Positions 30,696-40,537 of a DNA stretch of 64,000 nt are shown piece after piece (the stretch's first letter is position 1; each line of letters starts with the position of its first letter). The notes beneath the pieces were generated by a model. That model worked only from the letters and a program-made list of their open reading frames with translations, was not told the origin of the DNA and did not search any database. A program made the translations under genes and the position numbers. Source of the stretch: Aurantiochytrium sp. KH105 (lineage: Eukaryota; Sar; Bigyra; Thraustochytrida; Thraustochytriidae); contig BGKB01000155.1 of assembly GCA_003116975.1 (NCBI GenBank), positions 111,693 to 175,692 on the forward strand, in the 5' to 3' direction.

Positions 30696-31454
30696 ATGGG
30701 AGACGAGCTGGCAATCGCTTCCGCGACGGCAGCCGTCGTGGGTGGCGTCCTGGTGCTGATGCGCGTTTTCTCGAGCCAGGTGTACGATGTGATCATCATC
30801 CGCATGACCCGTACATGGTACAAGGCCGTCATGGATAGGCTTGACGCGAACAGCCGCGTTTTGGACGTAGGTATCGGTACCGCAACCGCGCTCTTACGCA
30901 ACAAGGATCTCCTCGATTCCAAAAAGATGAACTTTGTCGGCGTTGACTACGATCAGGCGTACATTGCAGCAGCAAAGGCCAAGGTGCACCGTGCGGGAGC
31001 CTCTGACCAGATCCAGGTGTTGTGCAAATCGATTTTTGATGGAGACCTCAAGTCGGCCGTGCGGGAGGCCGACAAGAGCGGGCGTGCTGATGAACCCTTT
31101 GACGCGGCGTACTTTAGCGGCTCATGGACGCTAATGCCTAACCCCGTGCGCGCGTTGCGCATCGCTGCGCGCTTCGTCAAGGATGATGGCAAGCTTTACG
31201 TGACGCAGACCTTTCAGCGTCAGAGCACACCAATGCTTGGATTCATCAAGCCGCTCCTCAAATATGTGACCACCATCGATTTTGGCCAGCTTCACTACGA
31301 GAAGCATCTTGACGAATACCTCGCCGAGGCAGCGAAACCCGTCGATGGCTGGAAGCTTGTCGCAGAGGAGAACTCTGTCATTCCCAACTCCATTGACAAC
31401 GCCTACCAGGCCGCGCGTCTTGTGGTCTTTAAAAAGGTCCCGGCCGAAAAATAA
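30696..31454 (+). CDS. Membrane-anchored class I SAM-dependent methyltransferase
   Basis: 252 residues from ATG 30696 (GCAAGATGG). Residues about 5-25 form one hydrophobic anchor. The Rossmann SAM site is RVLDVGIGTATALL (motif I, about 46-59) followed by an acidic loop NFVGVDYDQAY (motif II). FDAAYFSGSWTLMPNP occupies the motif IV place, and DDGKLYVTQTF the post-motif strand. It resembles the broad methyltransferase-11/25 group. The substrate is not identifiable; a lipid or quinone acceptor would suit a membrane anchor, which is inference only. Confidence 0.8.
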   Translation: MGDELAIASATAAVVGGVLVLMRVFSSQVYDVIIIRMTRTWYKAVMDRLDANSRVLDVGIGTATALLRNKDLLDSKKMNFVGVDYDQAYIAAAKAKVHRAGASDQIQVLCKSIFDGDLKSAVREADKSGRADEPFDAAYFSGSWTLMPNPVRALRIAARFVKDDGKLYVTQTFQRQSTPMLGFIKPLLKYVTTIDFGQLHYEKHLDEYLAEAAKPVDGWKLVAEENSVIPNSIDNAYQAARLVVFKKVPAEK

Positions 31455-31559
31455 GAATACATACACAAATTATGTCTTTTCTTTCTTTGATGATACATTG
31501 GCTTTATTCGCTCGTCCCCTTTCGACGGGAGGCCGCTCGGCTTTATCGCCAACCACTGG

Positions 31560-33587
31560 TCAAGTAAAGTGGCCAAAGAATGGATGTCGGAGGGCCTGCT
31601 CGGGCGTTGGACGGTCAAAGGGCGACCACTGCAGCAGCCACCATACAAAATCGAGTTCATCATCGCCGTAAAGCTCCATTTCCTCGACACTGTCGAATTC
31701 GCCAGCGTGAGCAAAATAAAAACCAGTCTTCAGTGGGTCCCGCTCGCGCACCATGGCGCGAAACTTAGTTCGGTTGCTCCCCTCGCCTGCAGCGGCGGCA
31801 GCAGCATCATGAGCAGAGTCCAAATCTCCATCCGAGGTGCTTGGCGGCGGGCCGATGCCAAAGTCCTGAAGCGCTGCAAATGCACAGCGGCTTTCGAGCG
31901 CAGCCTCAAAGGCTTGAGGGCTGGAATATAAATAAGAGACTTGCGTCAACTTGGCGCGTAGCCTGGCACGTTGACGGTCTGAAACTTGAAAAATATGCGC
32001 CGTCCCCAAAAGCATTTCAAGCGCGACCACTCCAAGCGACCACATGTCAAATGCGTGATAAGGAAGAGGGCGCGAGGCGTCTTCGACGCCATTCAAGTCG
32101 TTGCCCATGTATGGAAAGCGCTGTGAGGTCTCTGCAGCCAAAAAGGCTTCTGGTGGTCGGTACCAGCGTGTTTCCTCGTGCATGGTCGGCCCCGCCGCAC
32201 CATAGAGGCGCGCATTCAAGGGTCCGTCCTCGGTGTCGAGAGCAGACCCAAAATCGGCAAGCTTGACGCGGAAGGGCCAGGACTTGGCCGAAGGCGAAAT
32301 ATCAAGCTCGCTAAGAAGCAAATTCGATGGCTTAATGTCTCGGTGAGCCACATTTTCCTCGGCCAAGGCGACAAGGCCCTCGCACACCTGTCGAAGAATC
32401 TCCCGCCTCACTTGAGCCCCGAGAGCATCGCGACGCATACGGTGCCAGAATTCCGACGGTTCGAGCAAGACGACCTTGGATGCTTCGATGCGGGAATACA
32501 AGAGCGCATCCAGCGACTCGCCCTCGTGCCGGAAGACGAGCCAAAAGCCGACGCGAGATTGCGCTTCATTCGTGAACGATACGGACTCTTCCGTGAAATT
32601 GAAAGCTTCCACGAATCGAGCAACCTCGGGTCGGTCTTGCAAACGCTTACCAAATACAGCTTCGCGCTGCCCAGCAAGGGCAAAGGAGGCATCGCGCTCG
32701 AGCAGCACGCGTTTCAAGACAAATCGCTCCCTTTCACCTTGAGGATTGACGCGAAAGGCCTCCCACACCTCACCTTGAGATCCGGCGGCAAACTTGTCGT
32801 GCAGCTCAAAGCCCTCCATTGTTGCTCGCGTCGTCGGCGCTGTCGCGCCCTGTTCTCCATCGTGTGCAATAGGTCTCTCTTGCCGAGGCCACTCACACCA
32901 TTCCAAAGGTTGACGTAGGCGCTTGGCTACAAGAGCTGGGCCGCCAGGGAGACGAAGAAGACCACCGCCCCTGGACAACGGGTTACTACTTTGCTGCAGC
33001 CACGTCCGCCGGCGCGAAAGGGCTACATGCTGCCGCTCCCCTCTGCGGTCCCTCCAAATAGCTGGCGCCATGGTCATGCCTCCAGAGACTTGGGTGTCCA
33101 GTCTTTGCTGCGCAAGTGGCCATGTGGAAGGTTGGAAATTTCTCAGACGCCGTACGAGAGCGTATCCGTGAACGATGGCGAGGGCATGCCCCGTATGTAG
33201 AGGTGCTTGATCTTCCTTCCCTTGGGGAGCGAGCAGTTGCCCGGAAGTAGTAGCCTTTGACTTCCTCTTCCTAGATCGAGCTGCTGCTTTCCGCTGCTTC
33301 TTTCCAGTTCTTGCATCCTCGGTCAACTCTTGCGACCCTTCTTGTGTCTCTCTTGCGTCTCGGGGCTTGGCCAGCTGCGCAAGCGCCGAGCCGACCAGGT
33401 CGCGATGTGGGACATGACCAAAGACGCCCGGCCCTGCTTCAGGTTGCGGCAAGGCAAAGGCCACGGGTCGCCGTCGACGCACCTCGCTGTCAACGCCGGA
33501 GTCGCCCAGCGTCGCAACGACGACGCAGACGAGCACGCACGCCAACGCAGCGACAACGCGTGAGTTTACGAGCGAACTCCGAGTCAT
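31560..33587 (-). CDS. Protein kinase with N-terminal signal or membrane anchor
   Basis: 675 residues, convergent with the methyltransferase gene (105 bp between stops). A hydrophobic segment at 11-27 is a signal peptide or signal anchor. A basic, low-complexity region follows to about 255. The kinase domain starts near 262: the glycine loop is FAAGSQGEV (one glycine replaced), with the catalytic Lys in FVLKRV (K292), AHRDIKPSN (HRD 415-417), ADFGSA (DFG 445-447), ETRWYRPPE, then DMWSLGVVALEMLLG. A long insertion separates the last helices (about 545-620). The closest feel is a CMGC/plant-type Ser/Thr kinase. An ER or cell-surface location is inferred from the hydrophobic start. Confidence 0.85.
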   Translation of the reverse strand: MTRSSLVNSRVVAALACVLVCVVVATLGDSGVDSEVRRRRPVAFALPQPEAGPGVFGHVPHRDLVGSALAQLAKPRDARETQEGSQELTEDARTGKKQRKAAARSRKRKSKATTSGQLLAPQGKEDQAPLHTGHALAIVHGYALVRRLRNFQPSTWPLAQQRLDTQVSGGMTMAPAIWRDRRGERQHVALSRRRTWLQQSSNPLSRGGGLLRLPGGPALVAKRLRQPLEWCEWPRQERPIAHDGEQGATAPTTRATMEGFELHDKFAAGSQGEVWEAFRVNPQGERERFVLKRVLLERDASFALAGQREAVFGKRLQDRPEVARFVEAFNFTEESVSFTNEAQSRVGFWLVFRHEGESLDALLYSRIEASKVVLLEPSEFWHRMRRDALGAQVRREILRQVCEGLVALAEENVAHRDIKPSNLLLSELDISPSAKSWPFRVKLADFGSALDTEDGPLNARLYGAAGPTMHEETRWYRPPEAFLAAETSQRFPYMGNDLNGVEDASRPLPYHAFDMWSLGVVALEMLLGTAHIFQVSDRQRARLRAKLTQVSYLYSSPQAFEAALESRCAFAALQDFGIGPPPSTSDGDLDSAHDAAAAAAGEGSNRTKFRAMVRERDPLKTGFYFAHAGEFDSVEEMELYGDDELDFVWWLLQWSPFDRPTPEQALRHPFFGHFT

Positions 33588-34035
33588 GGCCGTCGTGCGT
33601 GAAATGAAGATTTGGGTCTCTGCGCGAAAACGAAAACGAGCGCAAAGAATGAAACAAAGAATGAACGAAAGATAGCGTTACGAAACCTCAAACGGCCTCT
33701 CTCCTTTACCCCCCTTTCACAGTCAGGCGAAACGGCGTCAATTTTTTGTTTGCTCGCATTTTCTTTTCGTCGTGGCACGGCAACGAAATGTCCGAATCGC
33801 AAAGCTTGCTGTTCCTTTGCCTTGCACGTCGCTTGGAGCTTGATCTTTGGTCTTTACCCTCCTTTGCATTGGCGTGGCATAGCCTGAGACTTGAAAAGAG
33901 CTCGATGAACGGAAAAAATGAGAAAGAAAAAATCAAAAGTTTTCTTCGATTTTCATCGACAGTCGTTCCCAGCAAAGATGATGGTGCGAGAGCAAAGCGC
34001 CATCTTTCCTCGCTGCGTGGCGTGGATGTCCGCCA
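33588..34035. promoter_or_regulatory. Divergent promoter region, kinase / importin
   Basis: 448 bp between two start codons, AT-richer than the flanking genes, with no open frame worth calling. It must hold both promoters. Confidence 0.5.
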
Positions 34036-37000
34036 ATGGACTGGGCGGCGGCCGTGCAGGGCGTGCTGAGCTGCGATGCATCGGAGCGTAGCGCGGCGGA
34101 GGGCGCCATTGCAGCCTGCGATGCCGAAGACGCCGCGGTCCTCGTTGAGGCCGTAGCCACAGGTCGCCTCCAAGGGCGTAACCTCCCACTCCACGCGCGC
34201 GAAGCTGCGGCGGTCCTACTCGTACCGGTCCTTCTTGGCGATGAATCCGGACTCTTGAATAACGGTAGGCTCTGGGATATGTCAGAATCGGAACAGGATC
34301 GCGTTTGCCTTGATCTCTTCCGCGCCGCTGTAACTCCGAACGCATGCCGTACGATGCCTCGTCTCCACGCCCACATTGCTGCGGCTCTCGGCGCCATCGC
34401 GATCGAATATGGTGAAGAGTGGCCTGTGCTAAAGAGAGCATGTCTTGAAGCGCTGCAAGCGCCTCAACAGGGTGATGGATTGGTGACATGTCTACTGATT
34501 GCTCAATCGGCGCCAGAACCAGTTGTGGCCATGCTGGGTTCCGACGAGGAGGTCGCGCTTTTGGCCGCAGCGCTCACGCGTGCTTTTCAGGACGACTTCG
34601 GGCTTCCCGAATCTCGCCTTGCCACGACAGCGATTGCATCATTTGCGGCTCTGGGGCCATATATTCTTGGCCAAGACCGGCACCATTTCTTGCCACTCGC
34701 TACATCCATTGCTCACGCCCTTCGAACATGCGCGCAGACCTCACATGCGTCGCTCGTCACATTTCTTGCCGCCCTGACGGATGCTTGCATGGAGAGCGCG
34801 TACGTCTTCCGGGCAGCCCTCGGCGAAATTGTCCACATTTTGCTCACCCTAATTGATGCCCCGTCTCTGCCAGAAGAAACGCGAGTTCTCTCGCTCGAGG
34901 CACTTGCTGTGCTATGCGAGTCGCTTCCATTTCTGGTCCGCGCACTGCGCGACGGGGCTGCCGTGCCCGTCATTCTCGAGACGATCATGCGCACGCTCGT
35001 GACCACGCTTCCAGACGATGCCCCGGTGGACGTCCTGCAAGACGGCGGCGAGTCATCACCTTGCGCTGCGGCCAGCGCAGCAGTTCTTGGGCGCCTTGCT
35101 GGCCCCGAATGCCTTGGGTCTGACGTTGTTGGCCCGCCATTGCTCCAACTTGTCAAACAATGCATGGAGGTTACCACGTGGAAGGCCCCTGTGGCAGGTC
35201 TTGAAGCGGCCGCACAGCTCATCGATGCGCGCTGTCAAGAAACATCATCTACGTCCCTTCTTCCTCGCCCCAGCGTTCAATCTTCTGCGAATGGGCCGCT
35301 CCTCACGACGGAACAATTACTCACGCTCTCGCGTGACTGGATCATGTCGGCTGTCGGGCAGCACAGCGATACTCGTGTGCATTATTCTGCAATGGCATGC
35401 CTTGGGACGCTGGCGAGTCATGCTGAGTCATTGGAGCGCGTGCCCGACTTTTGGCGCAGCGTGGGTCAAATCACGGCCGCTGGCATGGCCAACAGTGATC
35501 CATCACTGCAATGCTGCGCGTGTCAGGTCATGGAGGTCTTTGCCGCTTCACATGGCCATCTGCTACCAGATCTTACTGGTTTTGAGGTCGTCTTGCGCAA
35601 GCTCCATGGTCTTGTCGTCTCAGCGCGTCCCTCGCCCTCGCTCTGGCACGCCGCGCTTGATGCCGCCGCCGCACTCGCTGCAGCACGTGGAGCAAGGGAT
35701 CTCGTGCGCGCTCAGTACGCAGACTGGGCAGCCGCATTGTCTCATTTCGCTCTGGCTCAAGACTCACCTTGCAAGATTGAGGACCGCCTCAAGGCCGCTA
35801 TTTGTCTGGCAAGTTTTTGCAAGGCAGCGGGCTCATCTCGCACGATGCATGAGGTTTCCACGCTTTTCGACTGGGCCCGCCAAGCAGCGGGTCAATTTGA
35901 TCCTGCATCCCCGAGCGTCGTGGATGCGCTCGCACTATGGGGTGTGCTCATTGACGTCACGCAGACACACGCCGCTTCAGATGTTCGCGCCATTTTTGAT
36001 CTTGCGCAACATGTGCTCTCACTCGACCTGCAACGCGCGCACGCGCTGGAAGCCCAGGGTCTCTCGGCAAGCACGCAGACGGAGTCTTCTCGTGAATCTG
36101 TCGCTGCGTGGAATCTCCTCTCCTCACTTGCCCGCCATACAAGCGCGGATGCAGTTCTTCCTCACGCGGATATGGTCTTTTCCTTGGCAAGGGCAACGAT
36201 GCAGCTTGACCTGACGCCGGACATTCACGTAGCTGCGGCCGACGCCCTTTCCCAGCTTTCCATGCGCGCCCCGGCAAATGCTCCGGCCACTCGGGATCTT
36301 GTGCGCGCAACCTTGGATTTGCTCATGCAAGCACTGGCTGCGGCGGAAGAAGACCCAGAGCTGCAGATCACACTTGCTCAAGTCGTACAGGGCCTCATCC
36401 GGGATGGAGCTCCGCTTTGCATGCCAGATGCTTCTCGCCTCTGCGAGCAAATATTACAGCGTTTCCAAGAAAGCAGGCAAGCACGCGCCGTCATGCTCAG
36501 TCAAGCTCGCCTTTACTTTGAGCCGAACAGCAGTAACGAGGACGTTCAGATGAAATTGGCTTTGGAGGCAAATTTTGCGTTTGGGAGACTCTACCGCACA
36601 GAACTCGCAAGGTGTTTCATTGCGGTTGCGCGAACTGCGCCAAGTGCGTACTTGGACGTCTTTCATGAACAAATTTGCAGCGCCATGCTCGAGCTCGCGA
36701 GGCCGCACCGACTCGTCGAGGACCGTCTCGAGGGGCTTGCCGTTCTCGCTGAAGCGCCTTTGGCAGCAAGCGATGACGCACTTTCGCAAATTGTACAGGT
36801 GATCGAGGCAAATCTAAAGGAGCTTCGTACGCAAAATGACCCGCGCGAGCTCCACCTTGATGTGTTTCGCATGGGATGTGCTGGGGTCTGCAGGGTCTTG
36901 GAGGCCCGTGCAGCCCGCGATCAGTTTGCTTGTATAGACGGCTTACCGGGTTTATTTTCTTCTTTCTGGACTGCAAGTTGTAACTTTGATCCACGAACAC

Positions 37001-37353
37001 GATCGCATCTTTTTGTTGCGCTTACATGGCTCTCGGCCTGCGCAAATGGTCAAGAATGCGTTGACGCATTGGCGACTTCGTTCACGCTTAGCTGCGCTGC
37101 GCTGTACCAGTCTGCGGCCAAAGCCTTGGCCATCGTCGCACGTCAAAGTATGTCAAATGCCATGCCAACATCACGACAACATCATTTGGCGCAAGTCTTT
37201 CGTGATGTACTGTCACATACGACCCCACACCAAGAAGGCAGTGTCATGTCTGCTGACGCAGGCGAGTACTCAATTTGGTCTCAAGAATGTCATAACGATG
37301 CGCAGCATGCGCTTCAGTTGCTCTTAAACGCCAGTTCCACGACAACTCGGTGA
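34036..37353 (+). CDS. Importin-beta family karyopherin (importin-4/5, Kap121-like)
   Basis: 1105 residues of helical HEAT-type repeats throughout, the size expected of a karyopherin beta. The N-terminus (AAVQGVLSCDASERSAAE...) has the importin-beta N-terminal pattern, followed by AREAAAVLL and ALGAIAIEYGEEWP. Later repeats include LLTLIDAPSLPEETRVLSLE and CACQVMEVFA. Overall length and repeat spacing fit importin-4/5 rather than importin-beta1. The protein would carry cargo (ribosomal proteins, histones) through nuclear pores under Ran control. No intron or truncation is visible, and it starts at the first ATG of the frame. Confidence 0.85.
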   Translation: MDWAAAVQGVLSCDASERSAAEGAIAACDAEDAAVLVEAVATGRLQGRNLPLHAREAAAVLLVPVLLGDESGLLNNGRLWDMSESEQDRVCLDLFRAAVTPNACRTMPRLHAHIAAALGAIAIEYGEEWPVLKRACLEALQAPQQGDGLVTCLLIAQSAPEPVVAMLGSDEEVALLAAALTRAFQDDFGLPESRLATTAIASFAALGPYILGQDRHHFLPLATSIAHALRTCAQTSHASLVTFLAALTDACMESAYVFRAALGEIVHILLTLIDAPSLPEETRVLSLEALAVLCESLPFLVRALRDGAAVPVILETIMRTLVTTLPDDAPVDVLQDGGESSPCAAASAAVLGRLAGPECLGSDVVGPPLLQLVKQCMEVTTWKAPVAGLEAAAQLIDARCQETSSTSLLPRPSVQSSANGPLLTTEQLLTLSRDWIMSAVGQHSDTRVHYSAMACLGTLASHAESLERVPDFWRSVGQITAAGMANSDPSLQCCACQVMEVFAASHGHLLPDLTGFEVVLRKLHGLVVSARPSPSLWHAALDAAAALAAARGARDLVRAQYADWAAALSHFALAQDSPCKIEDRLKAAICLASFCKAAGSSRTMHEVSTLFDWARQAAGQFDPASPSVVDALALWGVLIDVTQTHAASDVRAIFDLAQHVLSLDLQRAHALEAQGLSASTQTESSRESVAAWNLLSSLARHTSADAVLPHADMVFSLARATMQLDLTPDIHVAAADALSQLSMRAPANAPATRDLVRATLDLLMQALAAAEEDPELQITLAQVVQGLIRDGAPLCMPDASRLCEQILQRFQESRQARAVMLSQARLYFEPNSSNEDVQMKLALEANFAFGRLYRTELARCFIAVARTAPSAYLDVFHEQICSAMLELARPHRLVEDRLEGLAVLAEAPLAASDDALSQIVQVIEANLKELRTQNDPRELHLDVFRMGCAGVCRVLEARAARDQFACIDGLPGLFSSFWTASCNFDPRTRSHLFVALTWLSACANGQECVDALATSFTLSCAALYQSAAKALAIVARQSMSNAMPTSRQHHLAQVFRDVLSHTTPHQEGSVMSADAGEYSIWSQECHNDAQHALQLLLNASSTTTR

Positions 37354-37671
37354 CGCGAATAGATTGTGGAGGTGCGTGCGCGATTCCTTGAAGTATACGT
37401 TCCTCTACGTGCGCAGTGCTGCGCGAGACACATGAGATTTCATCTTTTCTGCGCGCAATTTCATTCTTTAGGTAGAGAGGTGGATAAAGGTTTGGTGAAT
37501 GGCGATCGCTTCTTTAGCAGTCCTGTTTCGCGGTCTGATTTTGGTGTTTCGCGGGGTCTGATTTTGGAAACAGCAAAGGAATGAATGTTGTTGCTTTTGA
37601 CCAAAGTAATTGGCATGCGTGGATGAAGCTCTCGCGTCGCACCGAGATGATGCTTGGCTTTTCTTGCGTCG
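37354..37671. other. Convergent intergenic region
   Basis: About 320 bp between two converging stop codons. Nothing is seen beyond 3' flanks. Confidence 0.6.
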
Positions 37672-39732
37672 TCACTTTGCATCTTCCCACAACGCAAGAG
37701 CAGCGTGCACTGCACATGCGTCTCGCGGACATGTACGCGCTCTTTCCGTCAAGAGCTCTGTCCATTTGGGGCGATTGATTCCAGCATTGAGTTTCATGAC
37801 GCCCTGAACGAGATCGTCCCATTCTTGAGCACTCGATGTAGTTTCCTTGCAGTCTTCAAGAGCATTTTGAGTTGCGCGTTGTTCATGGAGCAGGAATTGG
37901 TTGACACGGGGAAGATTGTGCTCGTTAAACCAGTTTGTGTTCACCGAAAGCGTGTCCTCGAGGTTGTGAACCTCATGATACCAACCCGAGGGAACGAAGA
38001 TAGCGTCGCCAGACGCTTGGACAGCGATCAGGGGCATCGCTTCCACGCCCGAAGAAGCGAGTCCGTCCTGTACCAGCTTGAAAAGAGTTGATCCCGAAGT
38101 TGGCCCCTCCTCTGCGCTGCTTGCAGAGAACCATGACAAAAGTGCATCGGGATCCTGGATGATGCGCGTTGCTGATGGCTCTGTTGGCTCTGAGCCTTCG
38201 GGGAATAGAATCCATAACTTTGTTCCGCTAACGTTATAGCTCCAGCTATAGCTCAGATAAACGTCATGGTGTAGTCCCGTTGAAGAACCGGCTGGTCCGA
38301 GATAGAGGAAACGATAATCGCTTTCATTAAGATCACCTTGTGCACAAAAGTCATTGAGCCAATCGTTCTCAAACCAGCGAGGGACCGTAAACGGCTGTTC
38401 ACCGTCGAGGCGCTCTCGCGCTGCCGCCCAGTGCCAGTCCTTGAGGTAACCCGGAAAATCTGAGTGGGTCTCCCAGCAGTGAAGATAATGTGCAAGCGTC
38501 ATTTCGCAGCGGTCGGATTGATCCGGATTACATTGAGAGCACATGGAGCCCGCAACAGGTACTTGTTCGCCGGCGAGCGAGTCGTCTTCAGACAGGCAAT
38601 GACGCGAGAGTGTATCGCAAAGTCCAAGGTCAACGTCGCGAAGAATACATGGTGTGTTGGTTGCCATGAAGCCGTCTGCGAACTCCTCCTTGGACAAGAG
38701 ACTTGCTGCTTTGATTGGAACCTTCGTTGGTGCACTCTTTGAAATGCGCAAGAGTCGCATCGCGTCCAGATTGGCGCCAGCTGCACCATACAGCAGAATA
38801 GAAGAAGGCCCAAAAAAGCAGTGTTTGCCCGAGCGCTCAGGAAACGACTCGAGGCTGTTCGAGATGTCCTCCACGGACAATGTCATATCGAGACAGATGG
38901 CATGCACAAAGTTATCAAAGGTTTCCTTGTTTCGCTGCGTACTGAGCACGAAGGCTTCGAGCGCCGGGGAATGGGCAAAGACGGCCTCAAGGGCCTCGAG
39001 GAAGCAATCCAAAAGGACCGGATCGTACACGCAGTCTGCTGCGAGCAGCACGTCAAAGGGCTGCGTTGCACACAGTTCGGCGACATCGCGTTCAGCATTG
39101 TACCAATCAAATGGGGCAACCTGGGCGCAGCCTGTCGGGTTGTGTTCGTTGTTGGCTTGTACAGAGGCAGCGAGGTTGTCGAGCTCGTCAGGCCCGAAGT
39201 CTGTAAGGACCACTGAAGCGGGTGCGAGTTTATTGGCAATTGTGAGTCCGGTGACTCCCGTGCCTGCACCGACTTCTAAGATGCGTTTGCCGTGAAACTT
39301 TTGAGGGTTTTGCAAGGCCCACTCTGCCAGCATGAGACCTGCTTCCCAAGGCAAGTGCCCGACCTTGTTCATGCCGGCGTCCTTGACGCGAACTCTGCAG
39401 GTTACATCTTCAGTTTGTTTGGGCCCAATGGTGAACCACGACCACGGCTCGGCATCTTGTGCGACGTCTTGCGCAATGGCCTCTGCTAGGCATTCGGCCA
39501 AGTCATCGTGCACGCCATCCTCTTCGTCTTCTGCAAGACCGACAGCAAACTGCAAGAGTCGCCGCATAAATGTCTTTGGGCGAGCCCAACGCGTCGTTTC
39601 TGGATCAAGGGCGACCTTGGCCACGAAGGCCTGCTGCCAGCCTTGTTGTTCTTCGAGCTGCGCCTTGCGTACGGCCTCCTTCACCTCGCCGAGGGCCGCC
39701 TGCTGGCGTACGAGCCACCGGACCTGGTCCAT
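37672..39732 (-). CDS. FAM86/EEF2KMT-like methyltransferase fused to a JMJD4-like JmjC oxygenase
   Basis: 686 residues in a single frame. The N-terminus (about 1-85) resembles the FAM86 leader (FVAKVALDPETTRWARP...). The methyltransferase core follows: LPWEAGLMLAEW (127-138), ILEVGAGTGVTGL (151-163, SAM), FDWYNAERD and AADCVYD, the DxxY-type post-motif of lysine methyltransferases in the METTL21/FAM86 class. After a linker near 330-345, a JMJD4-like oxygenase begins: YLKDWHW (429-435), FLYLGPAGSSTGLHHDV with H488-x-D490 as the iron pair, SYSWSYNVSGTKLWILFPEG, and GWYHEVHN with H586 as the third ligand. EEF2KMT methylates elongation factor 2 and JMJD4 hydroxylates release factor eRF1, so both halves point to translation factors. 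The substrates here are inferred. Confidence 0.85.
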   Translation of the reverse strand: MDQVRWLVRQQAALGEVKEAVRKAQLEEQQGWQQAFVAKVALDPETTRWARPKTFMRRLLQFAVGLAEDEEDGVHDDLAECLAEAIAQDVAQDAEPWSWFTIGPKQTEDVTCRVRVKDAGMNKVGHLPWEAGLMLAEWALQNPQKFHGKRILEVGAGTGVTGLTIANKLAPASVVLTDFGPDELDNLAASVQANNEHNPTGCAQVAPFDWYNAERDVAELCATQPFDVLLAADCVYDPVLLDCFLEALEAVFAHSPALEAFVLSTQRNKETFDNFVHAICLDMTLSVEDISNSLESFPERSGKHCFFGPSSILLYGAAGANLDAMRLLRISKSAPTKVPIKAASLLSKEEFADGFMATNTPCILRDVDLGLCDTLSRHCLSEDDSLAGEQVPVAGSMCSQCNPDQSDRCEMTLAHYLHCWETHSDFPGYLKDWHWAAARERLDGEQPFTVPRWFENDWLNDFCAQGDLNESDYRFLYLGPAGSSTGLHHDVYLSYSWSYNVSGTKLWILFPEGSEPTEPSATRIIQDPDALLSWFSASSAEEGPTSGSTLFKLVQDGLASSGVEAMPLIAVQASGDAIFVPSGWYHEVHNLEDTLSVNTNWFNEHNLPRVNQFLLHEQRATQNALEDCKETTSSAQEWDDLVQGVMKLNAGINRPKWTELLTERARTCPRDACAVHAALALWEDAK

Positions 39733-39973
39733 GAGGGCCTCTCCAAAGCCCGCGAGTCTCTAGGCCTTGGCAGCGCGGCAGCGCGGCAGGCTGGCTGGTG
39801 TCTTTCTGCGCGCGCTCTCGCGTGCCGCGCAGGGCGTCAGAGGTCCCGGCAGCACGGCCTGTGCGTCGAGTTTGGGTCGCAACGCAGCGCAGCGCGTGCT
39901 TGTTGCTGTTGCCGCAGACCCGGATCGCGCGCTGCTTGGCGGCGCAGTCTCTGCTCGGTGGTCGTCGGTGGCC

Positions 39974-40537
39974 ATGGCGCGGCGCAACCCCTTCTTGCGG
40001 ACGGGCCTGCCGCTCGTGGCCGTCGTGGTCTTCGGCTCGTTCGGGCTGTCCACGGTACGTTTGCTTGGCGCGGCGCGAGTCTGCGCAGGGCTTGCCAGCG
40101 CGACGCGAGCACGGGAAGGAAGTCAGGGCAGGGTCATCGTCGATCTTGGATGAGCGCGACGGAGCCGTCCCGCCCGAGGACGCGCACGCGAGGAGAGAGA
40201 GAGGAGCGGGCAGGGAGGTGGATCGACGATGCAAGGACCACGTTGTGCTGTATATCTGAGCTCGCTCTTGGAGACTAACGATGAGTTGATCAATCAATCG
40301 ATCGATCGATTACTTTGCTCTTTTCCCTGGCGATGGGACCTTTTTGTCCTTTCGTTCGCGCAGCTTGTTGAAGGCAAGAATGAGATTGGAGATGCGCGTA
40401 AGCAGCGAAGGACGCTGACCACGCGCGAGTATGACTTGGAGCAGGACTACAAGCGCACGATGCGCAAGCTCAATCCAGAGGAGAACGAGCTTGAAATTGT
40501 CCGAATTCCACGACCCGCAGACGAGACAGAGTCATGA
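39974..40537 (+). CDS. COX16: COX16, cytochrome c oxidase assembly protein, two exons
   Basis: Predicted 84 residues. Exon 1 is 39974-40054 (27 codons: ARRNPFLRTGLPLVAVVVFG, the single COX16 membrane helix and conserved NPFLRxGLP start). The donor is GTACGT at 40055, the acceptor TTCGCGCAG ends at 40363, and the intron is 309 bases in phase 0. Exon 2 is 40364-40537 and carries the conserved tail with EYDLEQDYKRTMRKL and IVRIPRP. COX16 is a small inner-membrane protein that helps insert COX2 and COX1 into complex IV. It is divergent from the methyltransferase-JmjC gene across only 241 bp, so the two likely share a bidirectional promoter. Confidence 0.85.
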
